Source: Dryocola sp031988645
GTDB lineage: Bacteria; Pseudomonadota; Gammaproteobacteria; Enterobacterales; Enterobacteriaceae
NCBI RefSeq assembly: GCF_051307045.1
Contig: NZ_CP150452.1
Span: 558,001 to 622,000 of the forward strand
DNA: 64,000 nucleotides
Direction: 5' to 3'
Below the pieces are notes generated by a model. The model was not told where the DNA came from. It ran no database searches and saw only the letters and a list, made by a program, of their open reading frames with translations. Made by a program: the position numbers and the translations under genes. Of the stretch, positions 1 through 8,630 are shown piece after piece. How positions within the stretch are numbered: the stretch's first letter is position 1; every line of letters starts with the position of its first letter.

Positions 1-346
1 GGCCGGAGCGGGGAACCGCCCGCAGGGCGTTACGCCGCAAACCAGAACGATCGGCATTAAGTGTACCAATGTGGATGCGCAGGCCTATCTCTCGCTGCGC
101 GTGGAAGCGGAGAAGAGCCAGGGCAATATGTTGATTTCCAACAATAAAGATCTCGGCTTTATTATCGCGGACGGAAACGGAACGCCGCTTACGCCTGATA
201 ACCTGGGCAGCAAAATCAATTTCCGGCTCGACGACGCCTCGGCCTCAAGAGTTGATATACGCGCGTGGCCGGTAAGCGTGACGGGAAGCAAACCGGCGGA
301 AGGTCCGTTTACGGCGCGGGGCTATTTGCGGGTGGACTATGACTAA
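1..346 (+). CDS. minor fimbrial subunit, C-terminal part (5' end outside window)
   Basis: The reading frame is open from the left edge (frame 2) to the TAA at 344-346, giving about 114 residues. It has a pilin-like beta-rich C-terminus: a lone Cys in GIKCTN near the left edge, an LGF...D.NG.PL stretch, and a final GPFTARGYLRVDYD strand of the kind that closes chaperone/usher pilin folds. It overlaps the next fimbrial gene by 8 bases, so the two are translationally coupled members of one operon whose pilin, chaperone and usher genes should lie to the left. It is probably an adapter or the pilin domain of an adhesin; which of these cannot be told from the fragment. The internal ATG at 71 is not the real start because coding continues upstream. 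Confidence 0.8.
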   Translation, partial: AGAGNRPQGVTPQTRTIGIKCTNVDAQAYLSLRVEAEKSQGNMLISNNKDLGFIIADGNGTPLTPDNLGSKINFRLDDASASRVDIRAWPVSVTGSKPAEGPFTARGYLRVDYD

Positions 347-872
347 CAGATACAGCTGCAGGCGCCTGGCGTTGTGCCTGCTTATCGGGCTGGCGGCAGG
401 CAACGCCCGGGCGGATTCACCGCTGGGTGAAATCAATATCGAACTGCGCGGCAACGTGGTGGATTACAGCTGCTATGTGGAAACCGGCGACGATAACAAA
501 ACGGTGCAGCTGGGCACCTGGCCCACCAGACAGCTGCGCACGGCGGGCAGCAGGACGCAAAGCATGCCCTTTACGCTGAAGCTTAAAGGCTGTCCGCCGG
601 GGTCGGCATCTATTACCTTTTCAGGGAAAAATGTTGCGGGCCATCCGGGGCTGTTGGCGCTCAGTGATACGAGCAGCGCGACGAATATCGCGGTGGAGCT
701 GCGCGATGGCGATAAATCCGAACTTCCTTTAGACCGCGCCAGCCAGGACGTGGCGGTGGACGCCAACGGCGATGCCGCGCTGACCTTTTTCGCCGGTTAT
801 ATCGCGCTTGCCGATAACCCGCAGCCGGGCAAGGCCGATGCTGAAGCAACCTTTATGATTAATTATTATTAA
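339..872 (+). CDS. type 1-like fimbrial minor subunit (FimF-like), last structural gene
   Basis: A 177-residue pilin-family protein. It has a Sec signal peptide (basic MTNRYSCRRLA, hydrophobic LCLLIGLAAG, cleavage after NARA, about residue 25). A typical pilin Cys pair follows (DYSCYVE about residue 45 and LKGCPPG about residue 86), then a beta-rich body ending in the aromatic INYY strand used for chaperone binding and donor-strand exchange. The ATG at 339 overlaps the preceding pilin gene, so it is in the same operon. Position just before fimZ matches the place of Salmonella fimF, but sequence alone does not decide between FimF-like and other tip subunits. Confidence 0.8.
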   Translation: MTNRYSCRRLALCLLIGLAAGNARADSPLGEINIELRGNVVDYSCYVETGDDNKTVQLGTWPTRQLRTAGSRTQSMPFTLKLKGCPPGSASITFSGKNVAGHPGLLALSDTSSATNIAVELRDGDKSELPLDRASQDVAVDANGDAALTFFAGYIALADNPQPGKADAEATFMINYY

Positions 873-898
873 TATCCAGCGCGCTGCGTAAAAATGAA

Positions 899-933
899 AA
901 TCCGGGAGCGTATGTTCCCGGACGTTTCGTTTC
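899..933. terminator. bidirectional rho-independent terminator between fim operon and fimZ
   Basis: Perfect 7-bp stem TCCGGGA (901-907) / TCCCGGA (916-922) with an 8-base loop. It is followed on the + strand by a T-rich tail and preceded by an A-rich stretch that gives a T-rich tail on the - strand. It can therefore end both the fimbrial operon and the convergent fimZ. Confidence 0.7.
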
Positions 934-950
934 AAGCCAGGCGTACGCTT

Positions 951-1583
951 TTATAATAATTCTTTTACGCGTGCGTAATCGATAAGCTCGACAATAGAGG
1001 TGACGTGCAGCTTGGAAAATATATTGGCTTTATGTGCGCTAATCGTTTTGTTGCTTAACAAAAGCTGCTCCGCAATCTCCTTATTCGATAAACCATGCGC
1101 CAGGTAACGTAATACGGTGACCTCACGGTTTGAAAGCGGCATATCGTCAACCGCTCCTTTTCTTGCGTTTGGCTGGCTGATGAAATGCAGGGTGTCAGAA
1201 GGAAAGAAGGAATATCCTGCCAGCAGCATTTCTACCGCATTATAAATATCCTCCTGTTCTTTACGCTTGCTGACAAAGCCGTTCGCGCCGGCCTGAATCG
1301 CGCGCCCGGCATAAAATCTCTCAGATTTGGAAGACAGGAAAAGTATTTTCGTATCTTCCTGCAGGCTCTTGATTCTTTTCAGTAAAGTGAATCCATCAAC
1401 CCCCGGCAGCTCGATATCCAGGATCACCAGATCGACCGAATGAGCGCGCATATAGTCGATGACTTCCCGGCCATCGTCGGTTTTCAATACTACGCTAATT
1501 GCTTTATTTTTCTGGAGCAGGACTTCTATCGACATGCGGACAATAGGATGCTCGTCCATAATGATTACGGATGCAGGTTTCAT
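951..1583 (-). CDS. fimZ: FimZ, LuxR/NarL-type fimbrial response regulator
   Basis: A 210-residue NarL-family response regulator. Residues 1-120 form the receiver: acidic MDEHP near residue 10, phospho-acceptor Asp in VILDIELPG about residue 56, and the SSK switch/Lys region about residue 104. Residues 148-210 form the LuxR helix-turn-helix with LSNREVTVLRYLAHGLSNKE and KTISAHKANIF. The opening MKPASVIIMDEHPIVRMSI and the length are those of FimZ, the activator of type 1 fimbriae in Salmonella and relatives. It lies downstream of and convergent with the fimbrial genes. The 570 bp upstream is AT-rich and likely to carry its promoter. Whether it also affects motility, as reported for Salmonella FimZ, is only an analogy. 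Confidence 0.9.
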   Translation of the reverse strand: MKPASVIIMDEHPIVRMSIEVLLQKNKAISVVLKTDDGREVIDYMRAHSVDLVILDIELPGVDGFTLLKRIKSLQEDTKILFLSSKSERFYAGRAIQAGANGFVSKRKEQEDIYNAVEMLLAGYSFFPSDTLHFISQPNARKGAVDDMPLSNREVTVLRYLAHGLSNKEIAEQLLLSNKTISAHKANIFSKLHVTSIVELIDYARVKELL

Positions 1584-2154
1584 TTTTTTGCCTCGGATTG
1601 TTTGAGGAAAACATCGCGTTGACGCAGGGTCACTGGCAGCGAAATTTATGAAATATTAACAGGCTAGCTTTTGGCGGTGCGTGCAGGTTTCTCCCTAAAA
1701 ATTAATTAGTCCTGGTGATTATATATTTCGATACGTGATGGGGGTGCTAAAAAACGGCTCAATACATGTAGAAAAAGTTTATTCTAATTAGTTTATTTGG
1801 TGTGGGGATTATACATTCATATTATATGAGAGAAAGTCTGCCGTTGCCTGCGGCCGCCAGCGGCGCTATTAAGTTCTGCATTCCAGGATAACTAAAATTA
1901 CATTCAGAACCTATTACCACGCTAAATGAAATATTTAGTTTAAAAGTTTAATTTAAATATTAAATATAATATTAAGTGTTGATTGTTTTGTTTTTGTTAA
2001 CGCTATCGGTGGTGAAAAAACGCCCTTTGCCGGACAAAACAAGAGGCGTCGCGGGAAACAGGCTTCCAGGAATAGTTATAACTGTTAATGAATAGTTCTT
2101 ATTTAACATGTTTGGAACATGAAAAATAAGTAATTTCCTAATTTCACAAGAAGG
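1584..2154. other. AT-rich fimZ upstream region, no gene seen
   Basis: About 570 bp with long A/T tracts, clearly richer in AT than the flanking genes, and no credible ORF. It lies between the start of fimZ and the end of fimY. It is the obvious place for the fimZ promoter and for H-NS-type silencing; no specific operator could be assigned. Confidence 0.5.
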
Positions 2155-2928
2155 TCAGCGGCTTACGAATAAATGTTTCTCCATGGGCGCCAGGGATAGT
2201 TCGTGCAGTAAATAAATGAGCGCCTTCCTGTTATTCAGGCCAAGGCGGCCGGCGACCCGCCCGAGGGTATACACCACGGAGTGATAAGGCTTCTCAAGCG
2301 AAGAGGCGATGGCTTTGAGCGAGCGGCCTTTGGCGACTTCCAGCAGGAGGGTCCATTCCCGTGGGGAGAGGTTATCATTCGCGCGCGTATAGTTAGCCTG
2401 AATCGGCCTGGGGGAACAAGGCTGTTGCATCAATAAATATAACAATATGACGATTTCCAGATGCCGTTCGATAACCCGACAGCCCGAGGCTGCGGCAATA
2501 AAAGAGGCCGCCGCCGGGCTACGGGTGGAGGTGAGCAGGGTGATACTGATGCCGGGCCGCTTTTTTTGCCAGCTGCGCACGGTGTCCAGCGCCCGGAGCA
2601 CTGGCATCGTGATACCGTCGAGATCGATCACGATGCGCGGCAAAGGGTTCTGTCTGAAAAAGCTCTCCGCTTCTTCAGGCGTCGGGCAAATGTGCGTGCG
2701 GGTACGTTTAAAGAAATATTGGCTAAGCGCCAGCGACAGATAGCCGTCGTGAGTGATCAGCAGCATATCCACCGGCTTTGGCCGGCGCGCTGCGTTGATT
2801 TGCTGCTGCAGATACTCAAGACGGTCGAAAATCAGCGGAACGGCCGGGCCGCAGGGCCATGCCGGGCCATCGCCGCCGGGGCGACGAGGCCTTCTTTTAC
2901 GCGCGGCTGAATACAAATGTTCACTCAC
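2155..2928 (-). CDS. fimY: FimY-like LuxR-type fimbrial regulator
   Basis: A 257-residue protein with a degenerate receiver-like N-terminal half (PLIFDRLEYLQQQINAAR, then LLITHDGYLSLALSQYFF and RIVIDLDGI) and a C-terminal LuxR-type helix-turn-helix from about residue 188 (LSPREWTLLLEVAKGRSLKA). The order and motifs fit FimY of Salmonella, which acts with FimZ on the fimA promoter. The match is by recall of the family, not by alignment. The first 30 residues are rich in Arg, Gly and Pro and lie in a GGCC-rich stretch, so the true start may be nearer PLIF. It is on the same strand as fimZ and fimW but separated from each by hundreds of bases, so the three are probably separate transcription units. 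Confidence 0.7.
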   Translation of the reverse strand: MSEHLYSAARKRRPRRPGGDGPAWPCGPAVPLIFDRLEYLQQQINAARRPKPVDMLLITHDGYLSLALSQYFFKRTRTHICPTPEEAESFFRQNPLPRIVIDLDGITMPVLRALDTVRSWQKKRPGISITLLTSTRSPAAASFIAAASGCRVIERHLEIVILLYLLMQQPCSPRPIQANYTRANDNLSPREWTLLLEVAKGRSLKAIASSLEKPYHSVVYTLGRVAGRLGLNNRKALIYLLHELSLAPMEKHLFVSR

Positions 2929-3264
2929 TGGCTGTCCGGTCAGCTATCTCTTGACGGCGGCAGGGAAAATGCCGGCCGGGAGGCAGAGTGCCAAAGAAGT
3001 ATGCTGAAGCAAAAGAGGTATGCATAATTATTTTGTCGCTAACCGTGTATTTTTTGTGAAGCGCTAGTGTGGCAGTAAAAAGATAATCAGAAACTAAACG
3101 GGCAGGCGCTCCTGATTATCGCGCGGTTTATTGTGGCTGCGGGGTATCGAATTAGATAGCAGGCCGGGCTTAAATTTATTGAAGAAATTTCTTAATGGAA
3201 AATAAAGGGCTCATGCTTTTTTGAATAAATAACCGGCAGCGGGCGGTGAATAGATTTAGCCTGG
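2929..3264. other. fimY upstream / fimW downstream intergenic region
   Basis: About 336 bp without a credible gene. The half nearer fimW is AT-rich. No rho-independent terminator with a clear U-tract was found after fimW. In Salmonella an arginine tRNA gene (fimU) accompanies the fim regulators; no tRNA cloverleaf is visible here. Confidence 0.4.
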
Positions 3265-3867
3265 TTAATCAAGTAAAAAGAGCAGGTTCATTTTAATAAA
3301 TTTTATTAGGCCCTGCTGGCTGCTGATGCCTAACTTCTTCATGATAACCAGGCGTTGCTGCGCCGCCGCAGGCTCATCAAGGTTCATCAGCTTTGCCGCA
3401 TCGCTCAGCGAGCGGCCGCATGCAATGTGCCGGAGAAGCTCGCGCTCGTGGACGGAAAAATGGCGCGTTGTGCAGTACTTGCAAACGCCCGCAGGAACGG
3501 CCCTGGTGTTTTTCCCGCGTCTGGCCGGGTTCGTCCAGTGGGCTATTTTATGGCTGATTTCATCGATTTCATCCTCGCGAAAGATGGCCGGCAGCATATA
3601 CAGGCAGGGGCGGAACATCAGTTTTTCATGCTCATGTTTTCGGCAGATAAGAATTACGCGCTGTGTCTTGGTGGTCTGGGGGATTTTATAACAATCGGCG
3701 CTGACCCAGTTATCTTCAAGGGAGATAAATAAAATATCGGCAACGTCTTGGTGCTCAACGGGTAAAAAATGAAAGGTTTCATGACGACGGCTGCATATTC
3801 GCTCAATAATGATTTTTATACCCTGAGCAAAAAGGCTGTTTTTTTCTTTTATGGCAACGGTAAGCAT
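3265..3867 (-). CDS. fimW: FimW-like LuxR-type regulator
   Basis: A 200-residue protein beginning MLTVAIKEKNSLFAQGIK, with a receiver-like but non-canonical N-terminal domain lacking a clear phospho-acceptor Asp. A CKYC pair sits near residue 130, and a LuxR-type DNA-binding region follows (FSVHERELLRHIACGRSLSD). As the third LuxR-type gene beside the fim operon, its size and place match FimW, a repressor of fimbrial expression in Salmonella thought to act through FimZ. Identification rests on position and general form; another fim-associated LuxR regulator is possible. Confidence 0.6.
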   Translation of the reverse strand: MLTVAIKEKNSLFAQGIKIIIERICSRRHETFHFLPVEHQDVADILFISLEDNWVSADCYKIPQTTKTQRVILICRKHEHEKLMFRPCLYMLPAIFREDEIDEISHKIAHWTNPARRGKNTRAVPAGVCKYCTTRHFSVHERELLRHIACGRSLSDAAKLMNLDEPAAAQQRLVIMKKLGISSQQGLIKFIKMNLLFLLD

Positions 3868-4259
3868 GTAAACCCTTTTTAATAAATAAGCGGAGCAGGA
3901 AGCTTAGTTTAAACCGTAAGCAGGATGAACACCTGTGGACTTAATTCCGCGGGGCGCAAGGATGACTTAACGCCAGGCGGTTTCCTGGCGCTTTTAAAAA
4001 AGGCGTGCGTGGATTTATCTACGCTGGTTTCTGCGCGAGAGAGATAAACAGATAAAAAAGACTTAGCGCCGTGCGCTTGCTAAGACATTTTGCTGAAGGC
4101 TGCCCGCCGGGCGTTTTCTAAAATATAAGAAAACGCCGCTGGAGGTGGGTATGGCCTGGCAACCCTTTTTGTATGTCATCAACGGATCCTTATCCGTCGA
4201 CCTTTCTGCGGCCCGGCCTGAGGAAAACGTGCCGGAAGACGTGCCGGGCGATAAGCCGC
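3868..4259. other. fimW-adeQ intergenic region with two orphan hairpins
   Basis: About 390 bp without a gene. It holds the fimW upstream region and two strong inverted repeats. CGCCAGG (3971-3977) pairs with CCTGGCG (3984-3990) and is followed on the + strand by CTTTTAAAAA. GGCGTTTTCT (4110-4119) pairs with AGAAAACGCC (4128-4137). The second is placed to end the leftward ade-adeQ transcript; the first has a T-tract only on the + strand, where no gene precedes it. Confidence 0.5.
4110..4137 (-). terminator. probable terminator of the ade-adeQ operon
   Basis: A 10-bp perfect stem with an 8-base AT loop, 123 bases downstream of the permease stop codon on the - strand. The stem itself holds the A/T tract; the sequence after it is not T-rich, so efficiency is uncertain. 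Confidence 0.4.
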
Positions 4260-5603
4260 TCAGTGGCGCACAAGCGTCGCAAAGTAATACACCAGCGGGA
4301 TCGCCAGCAGATATAAACCCGGCGGGATCTCGCGCCACTTCCCGGCGATGGCCTGAATGATGATATAGAACAGCAGCCCGCCCGCGATGCCGGTGCCGAA
4401 GCTGTTGGCGATCAGCGTGATCATCACCATCATCAGCACCGGCAGGCCTTCGGTGAAGTTCGCCAGATCCACCTTGCGCAGCCCGCTGAACATATGCAGG
4501 CCGATGAGGATCAGCGCGGGAGCGGTGGCCTCTTTCGGGATCATCAGGGCGACCGGCGTAAACAGCAGCATCAGCAGGAACATGGTGGCCGCGGCCAGCG
4601 CGGTCAGCCCCGTTTTCCCGCCGGCCTCGGCGGCTGCGGAAGACTCGATCAGCGCCGTCGCCGCCGGGATCCCCACCCACGGCCCGAGCGCTGCCGCAAT
4701 GGAGTCCACCATAAACGGACGGTTGATATGCGGCATATTGCCGTGCTCGTCCAGCAGACCCGCCTCACCGCCCACCGCAAGCGTGGTCCCCATAGTGGAG
4801 AAAAACTCCGAGGCGAAGAACACAAACAGGTACGGCAGAAAGGCGATGTTCAGCGCGCCAGTCATATCCACATGGCCCAGCACCGGCGCGAGCGAGTGCG
4901 GCATAGCGATAAAGCTTTGCGGCAGATGCGTGACGCCGAACGGGATGCCGACCAGGGTGGCGAACAAAATGGCCCAGAGAATCGCGCCGGGAACGCGCCG
5001 CGCCTGTAATGCAATGGCGAGGAACAATCCGCACAGCGCCACCAGCGCGCCGGGCGCGATAAAATCGCCCAACATCAGCGCGTTGGTTTTAGCATTCGCC
5101 AGCACCAGGCCCGCGTTGCGAAAGCCCAGTACGGCAACAAACAGCCCGATGGACGCCGTGAGCCCAAGCTTGATGGACTGCGGCACGGAGCGGGTAACCA
5201 CCTCGCGCAGCCCAAGCCGGGTGAGGACGAAAAAGAGGGTGCCGGACCAGCAGGCGATGCCGAGGCCGGTCTGCCAGCCGATGCCTTCGCTGCCCGCAAG
5301 GGTAACGCCAACCAGCACCGATCCGCCGATGCCGGGACCTACGATAAACGGCAGGTTGCCGTAAAAGGCCATCAGCATCGTGCCCGCGACAAACACCAGA
5401 ATGGTGCCCGTTGTGACGGCTCCTTTATCCATTCCGCCCGCCGCCAGCAGGCCGGGGATCACCACCAGCAGGTACGCGGCGGCAAGAAAGCCGGTTATGC
5501 CTGCAAGACATTCGGTTTTCACCTTGCTTTGCCGCGCGCGAAGCTGGAAGCGCCGCTCCAGCCAGCCCTCCGCAGCGGCTGGACTTACTGAGTTTTCGGC
5601 CAT
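4260..5603 (-). CDS. NCS2/AzgA-type purine permease (AdeQ/YicO-like)
   Basis: A 447-residue polytopic inner-membrane protein of the AzgA-like branch of the NCS2 nucleobase transporters. Many hydrophobic segments are visible, and the region GGEAGLLDEHGNMPHINRPF with the following SIAAALGP..G.PAATALIESSAAAEAGGKTG is the conserved core of this branch. It starts 34 bases after the adenine deaminase stop on the same strand, so the two form an operon and adenine or hypoxanthine is the likely substrate. In E. coli the related adeQ (yicO) neighbours ade divergently; here they are co-directional. Substrate choice is inferred from context. Confidence 0.85.
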   Translation of the reverse strand: MAENSVSPAAAEGWLERRFQLRARQSKVKTECLAGITGFLAAAYLLVVIPGLLAAGGMDKGAVTTGTILVFVAGTMLMAFYGNLPFIVGPGIGGSVLVGVTLAGSEGIGWQTGLGIACWSGTLFFVLTRLGLREVVTRSVPQSIKLGLTASIGLFVAVLGFRNAGLVLANAKTNALMLGDFIAPGALVALCGLFLAIALQARRVPGAILWAILFATLVGIPFGVTHLPQSFIAMPHSLAPVLGHVDMTGALNIAFLPYLFVFFASEFFSTMGTTLAVGGEAGLLDEHGNMPHINRPFMVDSIAAALGPWVGIPAATALIESSAAAEAGGKTGLTALAAATMFLLMLLFTPVALMIPKEATAPALILIGLHMFSGLRKVDLANFTEGLPVLMMVMITLIANSFGTGIAGGLLFYIIIQAIAGKWREIPPGLYLLAIPLVYYFATLVRH

Positions 5604-5636
5604 TTATGGCTCTCCTGCTATCTTAAAGTTGCGTTG

Positions 5637-7418
5637 TTATTCCGCCAGCGTTTCCCGGCAGGCAATAAGCGGGTCGATAATCTGACGCGTGGCGCCGTCC
5701 GTTAAGCCGAGATCGGTCAGGTGCGGCCCGGCGTTGCACGCAAGGCACGTGCCTTCAATAGCTTTAAATACCCGGTATGGCGGTTCCCAGTCGGCGACCT
5801 TATTGCTCAGCTCGCGCAGCTCGTGGAACTGCTTCGCCAGCTCCGCCGCGGGCAAATCGGAGAGCATGCCGGCTATGGGCATCGCCACCTGGGCGAGAAT
5901 TTCGCCGTTCTGGCTGAGCGCCATGCCGCCGCCGCTGGCGATTAAGGCGTTAGCCGCCAGCGCCATATCCTGCGGATGACGGCCCAGCACCACCAGGTTA
6001 TGGGAGTCGTGAGAATAGGTTGTCGCAATGGCGCCGCGCAGTTCGCCCCAGCCTTCCAGCAGCGCCAGCTGTGGCCTCGCCTCGTGGCGGCCGTGACGGT
6101 GCTGTACCCAAATCAGGCTGAATCCAGCCGGAATTTGCACCTGCCCGCCACGTACTTCTGCGGTGGTTTCGCTCCACTGGGTAAAGCGCGCGCCCTTGAT
6201 GTGGCGCAGCGTAGCGGTGCCGTGGACGACGGGAGCCCTAAGGATAAAATCCGCGGGCGACAGCGCTTTTAAACGCACCGTATCGCGCGGCGGCAATACG
6301 TCCGGCGCGTTAACGGGCGTAAGCAGTTTGCCATTTTGCGCGGTATGCCGCCCCGCAACGTACACCGCTTTCGCCTGTAACTTTTCCAGCGAATCGAAGA
6401 CGACAAGATCCGCCGTGCGCCCGGCGGCAATCAGCCCTAAATCGTTACGCTGCAGGCGGATGGCGGCGTTGAGCGTCGCCAGGCGCAGCGCGTCGGTCGC
6501 CTTCATGCCGTGTTCAATCAGCAAATTCAGCAGGGCGATGATGCCGCCTTTTTCCAGCAGGATATCCGGCGGCACGTCGTCCGTGCAGACCGTAACCTGC
6601 GAGGAGAGATGGGGCAGGGCGTTGAGCGCCTCCACGATTTCCGGCAGCAGATACGGATGGGAGCCGCGGATTTCGATAGTCAGCCCGGCGCGCAGTTTTT
6701 CCAGCGCATCGGCGGCGGAGGTGAGTTCGTGATCGGAGGTGACGCCCGCGGCAAGGTAGGCCTGCAGCCGTGCGCCGCTCAGGCCGCGCGCATGGCCCTC
6801 AATCAGCTTGCCGCTGTTCAGCCCGGCGTTGAGGATTTCCAGCATGCGTTCGCTGCCGTTCAGCACGCCGTGCATATCCATGACTTCCGCAACGCCCGCC
6901 ACTTCCGGCCAGGCGAGCATGGTTTCCATCTCCTTGCCCGCGAAATCCGCCCCGGACATTTCCAGGCCCGGCGTTGAGGGAACGCTGGACGGTGCGGCGC
7001 AGATCACGCGTAACGGTAAACCGCGGCTCGCCTCCACGGCGTAGCGCACGCCCTCCACGCCCAGCACGTTTGCCAGCTCGTGCGGATCCCAGAAGATGGT
7101 GGTGGTGCCCTGCGCCACGACGATTTCCGCGTAGCGGGCGGGCGGCAGGTGGGAGCTTTCAACGTGAACGTGGGTGTCCATCAGGCCGGGGCTGACGTAT
7201 GCGCCCGCCAGGTCGTGAACCTCTGCGGCCTCGCTCCGGCTTCCGCAAGGATGGACGCTGGCGATAAGGGCGCCGACGATGCCGATATCGACGAGGCGGA
7301 TTTCGCCCGTCGCCATATCAATCAGGTTCGCATTGCTCAGCAGCAGATCGAAAGGCGCTTCGCCCAGGGCCGCTTTGACCGCCCGGCGGCGCGGGTCCGC
7401 AAATTCATGTGGGTTCAT
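5637..7418 (-). CDS. ade: adenine deaminase
   Basis: A 593-residue metal-dependent amidohydrolase converting adenine to hypoxanthine and ammonia. Visible are the metal-binding GLMDTHVHVESSHL motif (about residues 78-91), the WDPHELANV motif, EGHARGLSG, the TSDHEL motif and CTDDVPPD, all typical of the Ade family, plus the C-terminal adenine deaminase domain ending near CLACNAGPHLTDLG. The start at 7418 (MNPHEFADPRR) gives the usual length (E. coli about 588). The longer frame to 7523 would run across the putative regulatory sites shared with the divergent LysR gene and is not favoured. First gene of a two-gene operon with the permease. Confidence 0.92.
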   Translation of the reverse strand: MNPHEFADPRRRAVKAALGEAPFDLLLSNANLIDMATGEIRLVDIGIVGALIASVHPCGSRSEAAEVHDLAGAYVSPGLMDTHVHVESSHLPPARYAEIVVAQGTTTIFWDPHELANVLGVEGVRYAVEASRGLPLRVICAAPSSVPSTPGLEMSGADFAGKEMETMLAWPEVAGVAEVMDMHGVLNGSERMLEILNAGLNSGKLIEGHARGLSGARLQAYLAAGVTSDHELTSAADALEKLRAGLTIEIRGSHPYLLPEIVEALNALPHLSSQVTVCTDDVPPDILLEKGGIIALLNLLIEHGMKATDALRLATLNAAIRLQRNDLGLIAAGRTADLVVFDSLEKLQAKAVYVAGRHTAQNGKLLTPVNAPDVLPPRDTVRLKALSPADFILRAPVVHGTATLRHIKGARFTQWSETTAEVRGGQVQIPAGFSLIWVQHRHGRHEARPQLALLEGWGELRGAIATTYSHDSHNLVVLGRHPQDMALAANALIASGGGMALSQNGEILAQVAMPIAGMLSDLPAAELAKQFHELRELSNKVADWEPPYRVFKAIEGTCLACNAGPHLTDLGLTDGATRQIIDPLIACRETLAE

Positions 7419-7488
7419 CGTTTTACCGTCCGGCTGGAAATAGTGGCAGGCTACTCCAGGCAGGCGGGGTTTACCCAGATGATTTAAT

Positions 7489-7534
7489 TTATCGGCCGAT
7501 AAGAAACGTTTATCCTGTGGCAAACGTTTACCTT
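7489..7534. promoter_or_regulatory. divergent control region: palindrome and two PurR-like boxes
   Basis: Between ade and the LysR gene lie a perfect 14-bp palindrome TTATCGGCCGATAA (7489-7502) and two copies of AAACGTTTA (7504-7512 and 7522-7530) 18 bp apart. The second, in context GGCAAACGTTTACC, closely resembles the PurR operator core GCAAACGTTTGC. A LysR target and a purine repressor target are both plausible for a purine salvage operon; neither is proven. Confidence 0.5.
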
Positions 7535-7552
7535 GCGAATCCTGATACCATC

Positions 7553-8473
7553 ATGGCTGAACCCTGGCAGCGCCTGCCCGCGCTCTCTTTAAAACAGATC
7601 CAGTATTTTGTGACGCTGGCAAAGCTGCGCCATTTCACCGATACCGCAAGCCGACTGGCGATCAGCCAGCCGGCGTTAAGCAGCGCGCTGCGCCAGGTCG
7701 AGTCGGTGCTCGGCGGCAAGCTGGTTAACCGCACGGCCTCGGCGGTGACGCTCACCGAGCTGGGCGCGGCGATTCTGCCCCATGCGGAGCGGGTGCTGTA
7801 CGTGGCGCAGCGATCCTTTGACGATATGCAGCGTATCGTACAGGAAGGCGGCGACGGCACGCTGCGCATCGGCCTTGTGCCTTCGGTGGGCAGCCTGCTG
7901 TTTCCGCATATTCCCCAGCTTCTGGCGGCGCATTTTCCGCGCCTGCGCATTGAGTTCCACGATCGCACCAACGATGCGCTGATCGCCCAGCTGGAGAACG
8001 GGCAGCTGGATTTCGGCATCGGCGCGCTGGACAGCTCCGTGCCCGATACGCTTGAGATCCACCCGCTGCAGGAGGATCCTTTTGTCGCGGTTATGCACCG
8101 TGAGGATCCGCTTGCCTCCTCCAGCCATATCCCGTGGCGGCACCTTACCCGTTGCGATATCGCGGTCTTTGCCAAAGGAAATATCAGCCGTCTGGTGTCC
8201 GCGATGGCCGAAAGCCAGCGGCTTAGCCTGACGGCGCGCTATCAGGTGGAGTATATCGAAACGCTGTATGGCCTGGTGCGTTCGCGTCTTGCCGTCGCTA
8301 TTCTGCCGGAGCTTTACACCACGCACCTGCAGGATAAAGAGCTGACGGTGGTGCATCTTCAGCAGCCCTCGTTAAGCCGCACCGTCGCGCTGATGCGCAG
8401 CAGCCAGCAGGTTTTCCCGCCGCAGATTGAGGGATGTTTCCAGCTGATCGTCAGCGCGCTGCAGCAGCGTTAA
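7553..8473 (+). CDS. LysR-type regulator, divergent from ade operon
   Basis: A 306-residue LTTR with an N-terminal winged helix-turn-helix (LSLKQIQYFVTLAKLRHFTD, then ASRLAISQPALSSALRQVE, about residues 11-50) and a periplasmic-binding-like effector domain (GTLRIGLVPSVGSLLFPHIP onward). The ATG at 7553 gives the standard LTTR length; upstream in-frame starts would lie in the control region. Divergence from ade suggests it regulates the purine block. The effector is unknown, a purine or intermediate being the natural guess. Confidence 0.85.
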   Translation: MAEPWQRLPALSLKQIQYFVTLAKLRHFTDTASRLAISQPALSSALRQVESVLGGKLVNRTASAVTLTELGAAILPHAERVLYVAQRSFDDMQRIVQEGGDGTLRIGLVPSVGSLLFPHIPQLLAAHFPRLRIEFHDRTNDALIAQLENGQLDFGIGALDSSVPDTLEIHPLQEDPFVAVMHREDPLASSSHIPWRHLTRCDIAVFAKGNISRLVSAMAESQRLSLTARYQVEYIETLYGLVRSRLAVAILPELYTTHLQDKELTVVHLQQPSLSRTVALMRSSQQVFPPQIEGCFQLIVSALQQR

Positions 8474-8630
8474 GCTGCTGTGTACCCGATTGCTATACGT
8501 TGCGTTAGTATGTGTAGCAAACTGATATACGGAAAGCGCCATGGGAATCACTGCGCCTGAACTGCTCAAGGCCGGGCGCGCTGCTTATTCCGCTGTGGTA
8601 CATTTTTGCCAACAAAGGACGTTAACCTTC

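Noticed and set aside
4387..5364. 325-codon ORF antisense to the NCS2 permease
   Set aside because: Shadow frame of a GC-rich gene; no domain and no start signal, while the - strand product is a clear transporter.
8541..8630. 30-codon upstream extension of cdh
   Set aside because: The extra residues are unlike the family and the ATG at 8631 has a better ribosome site.
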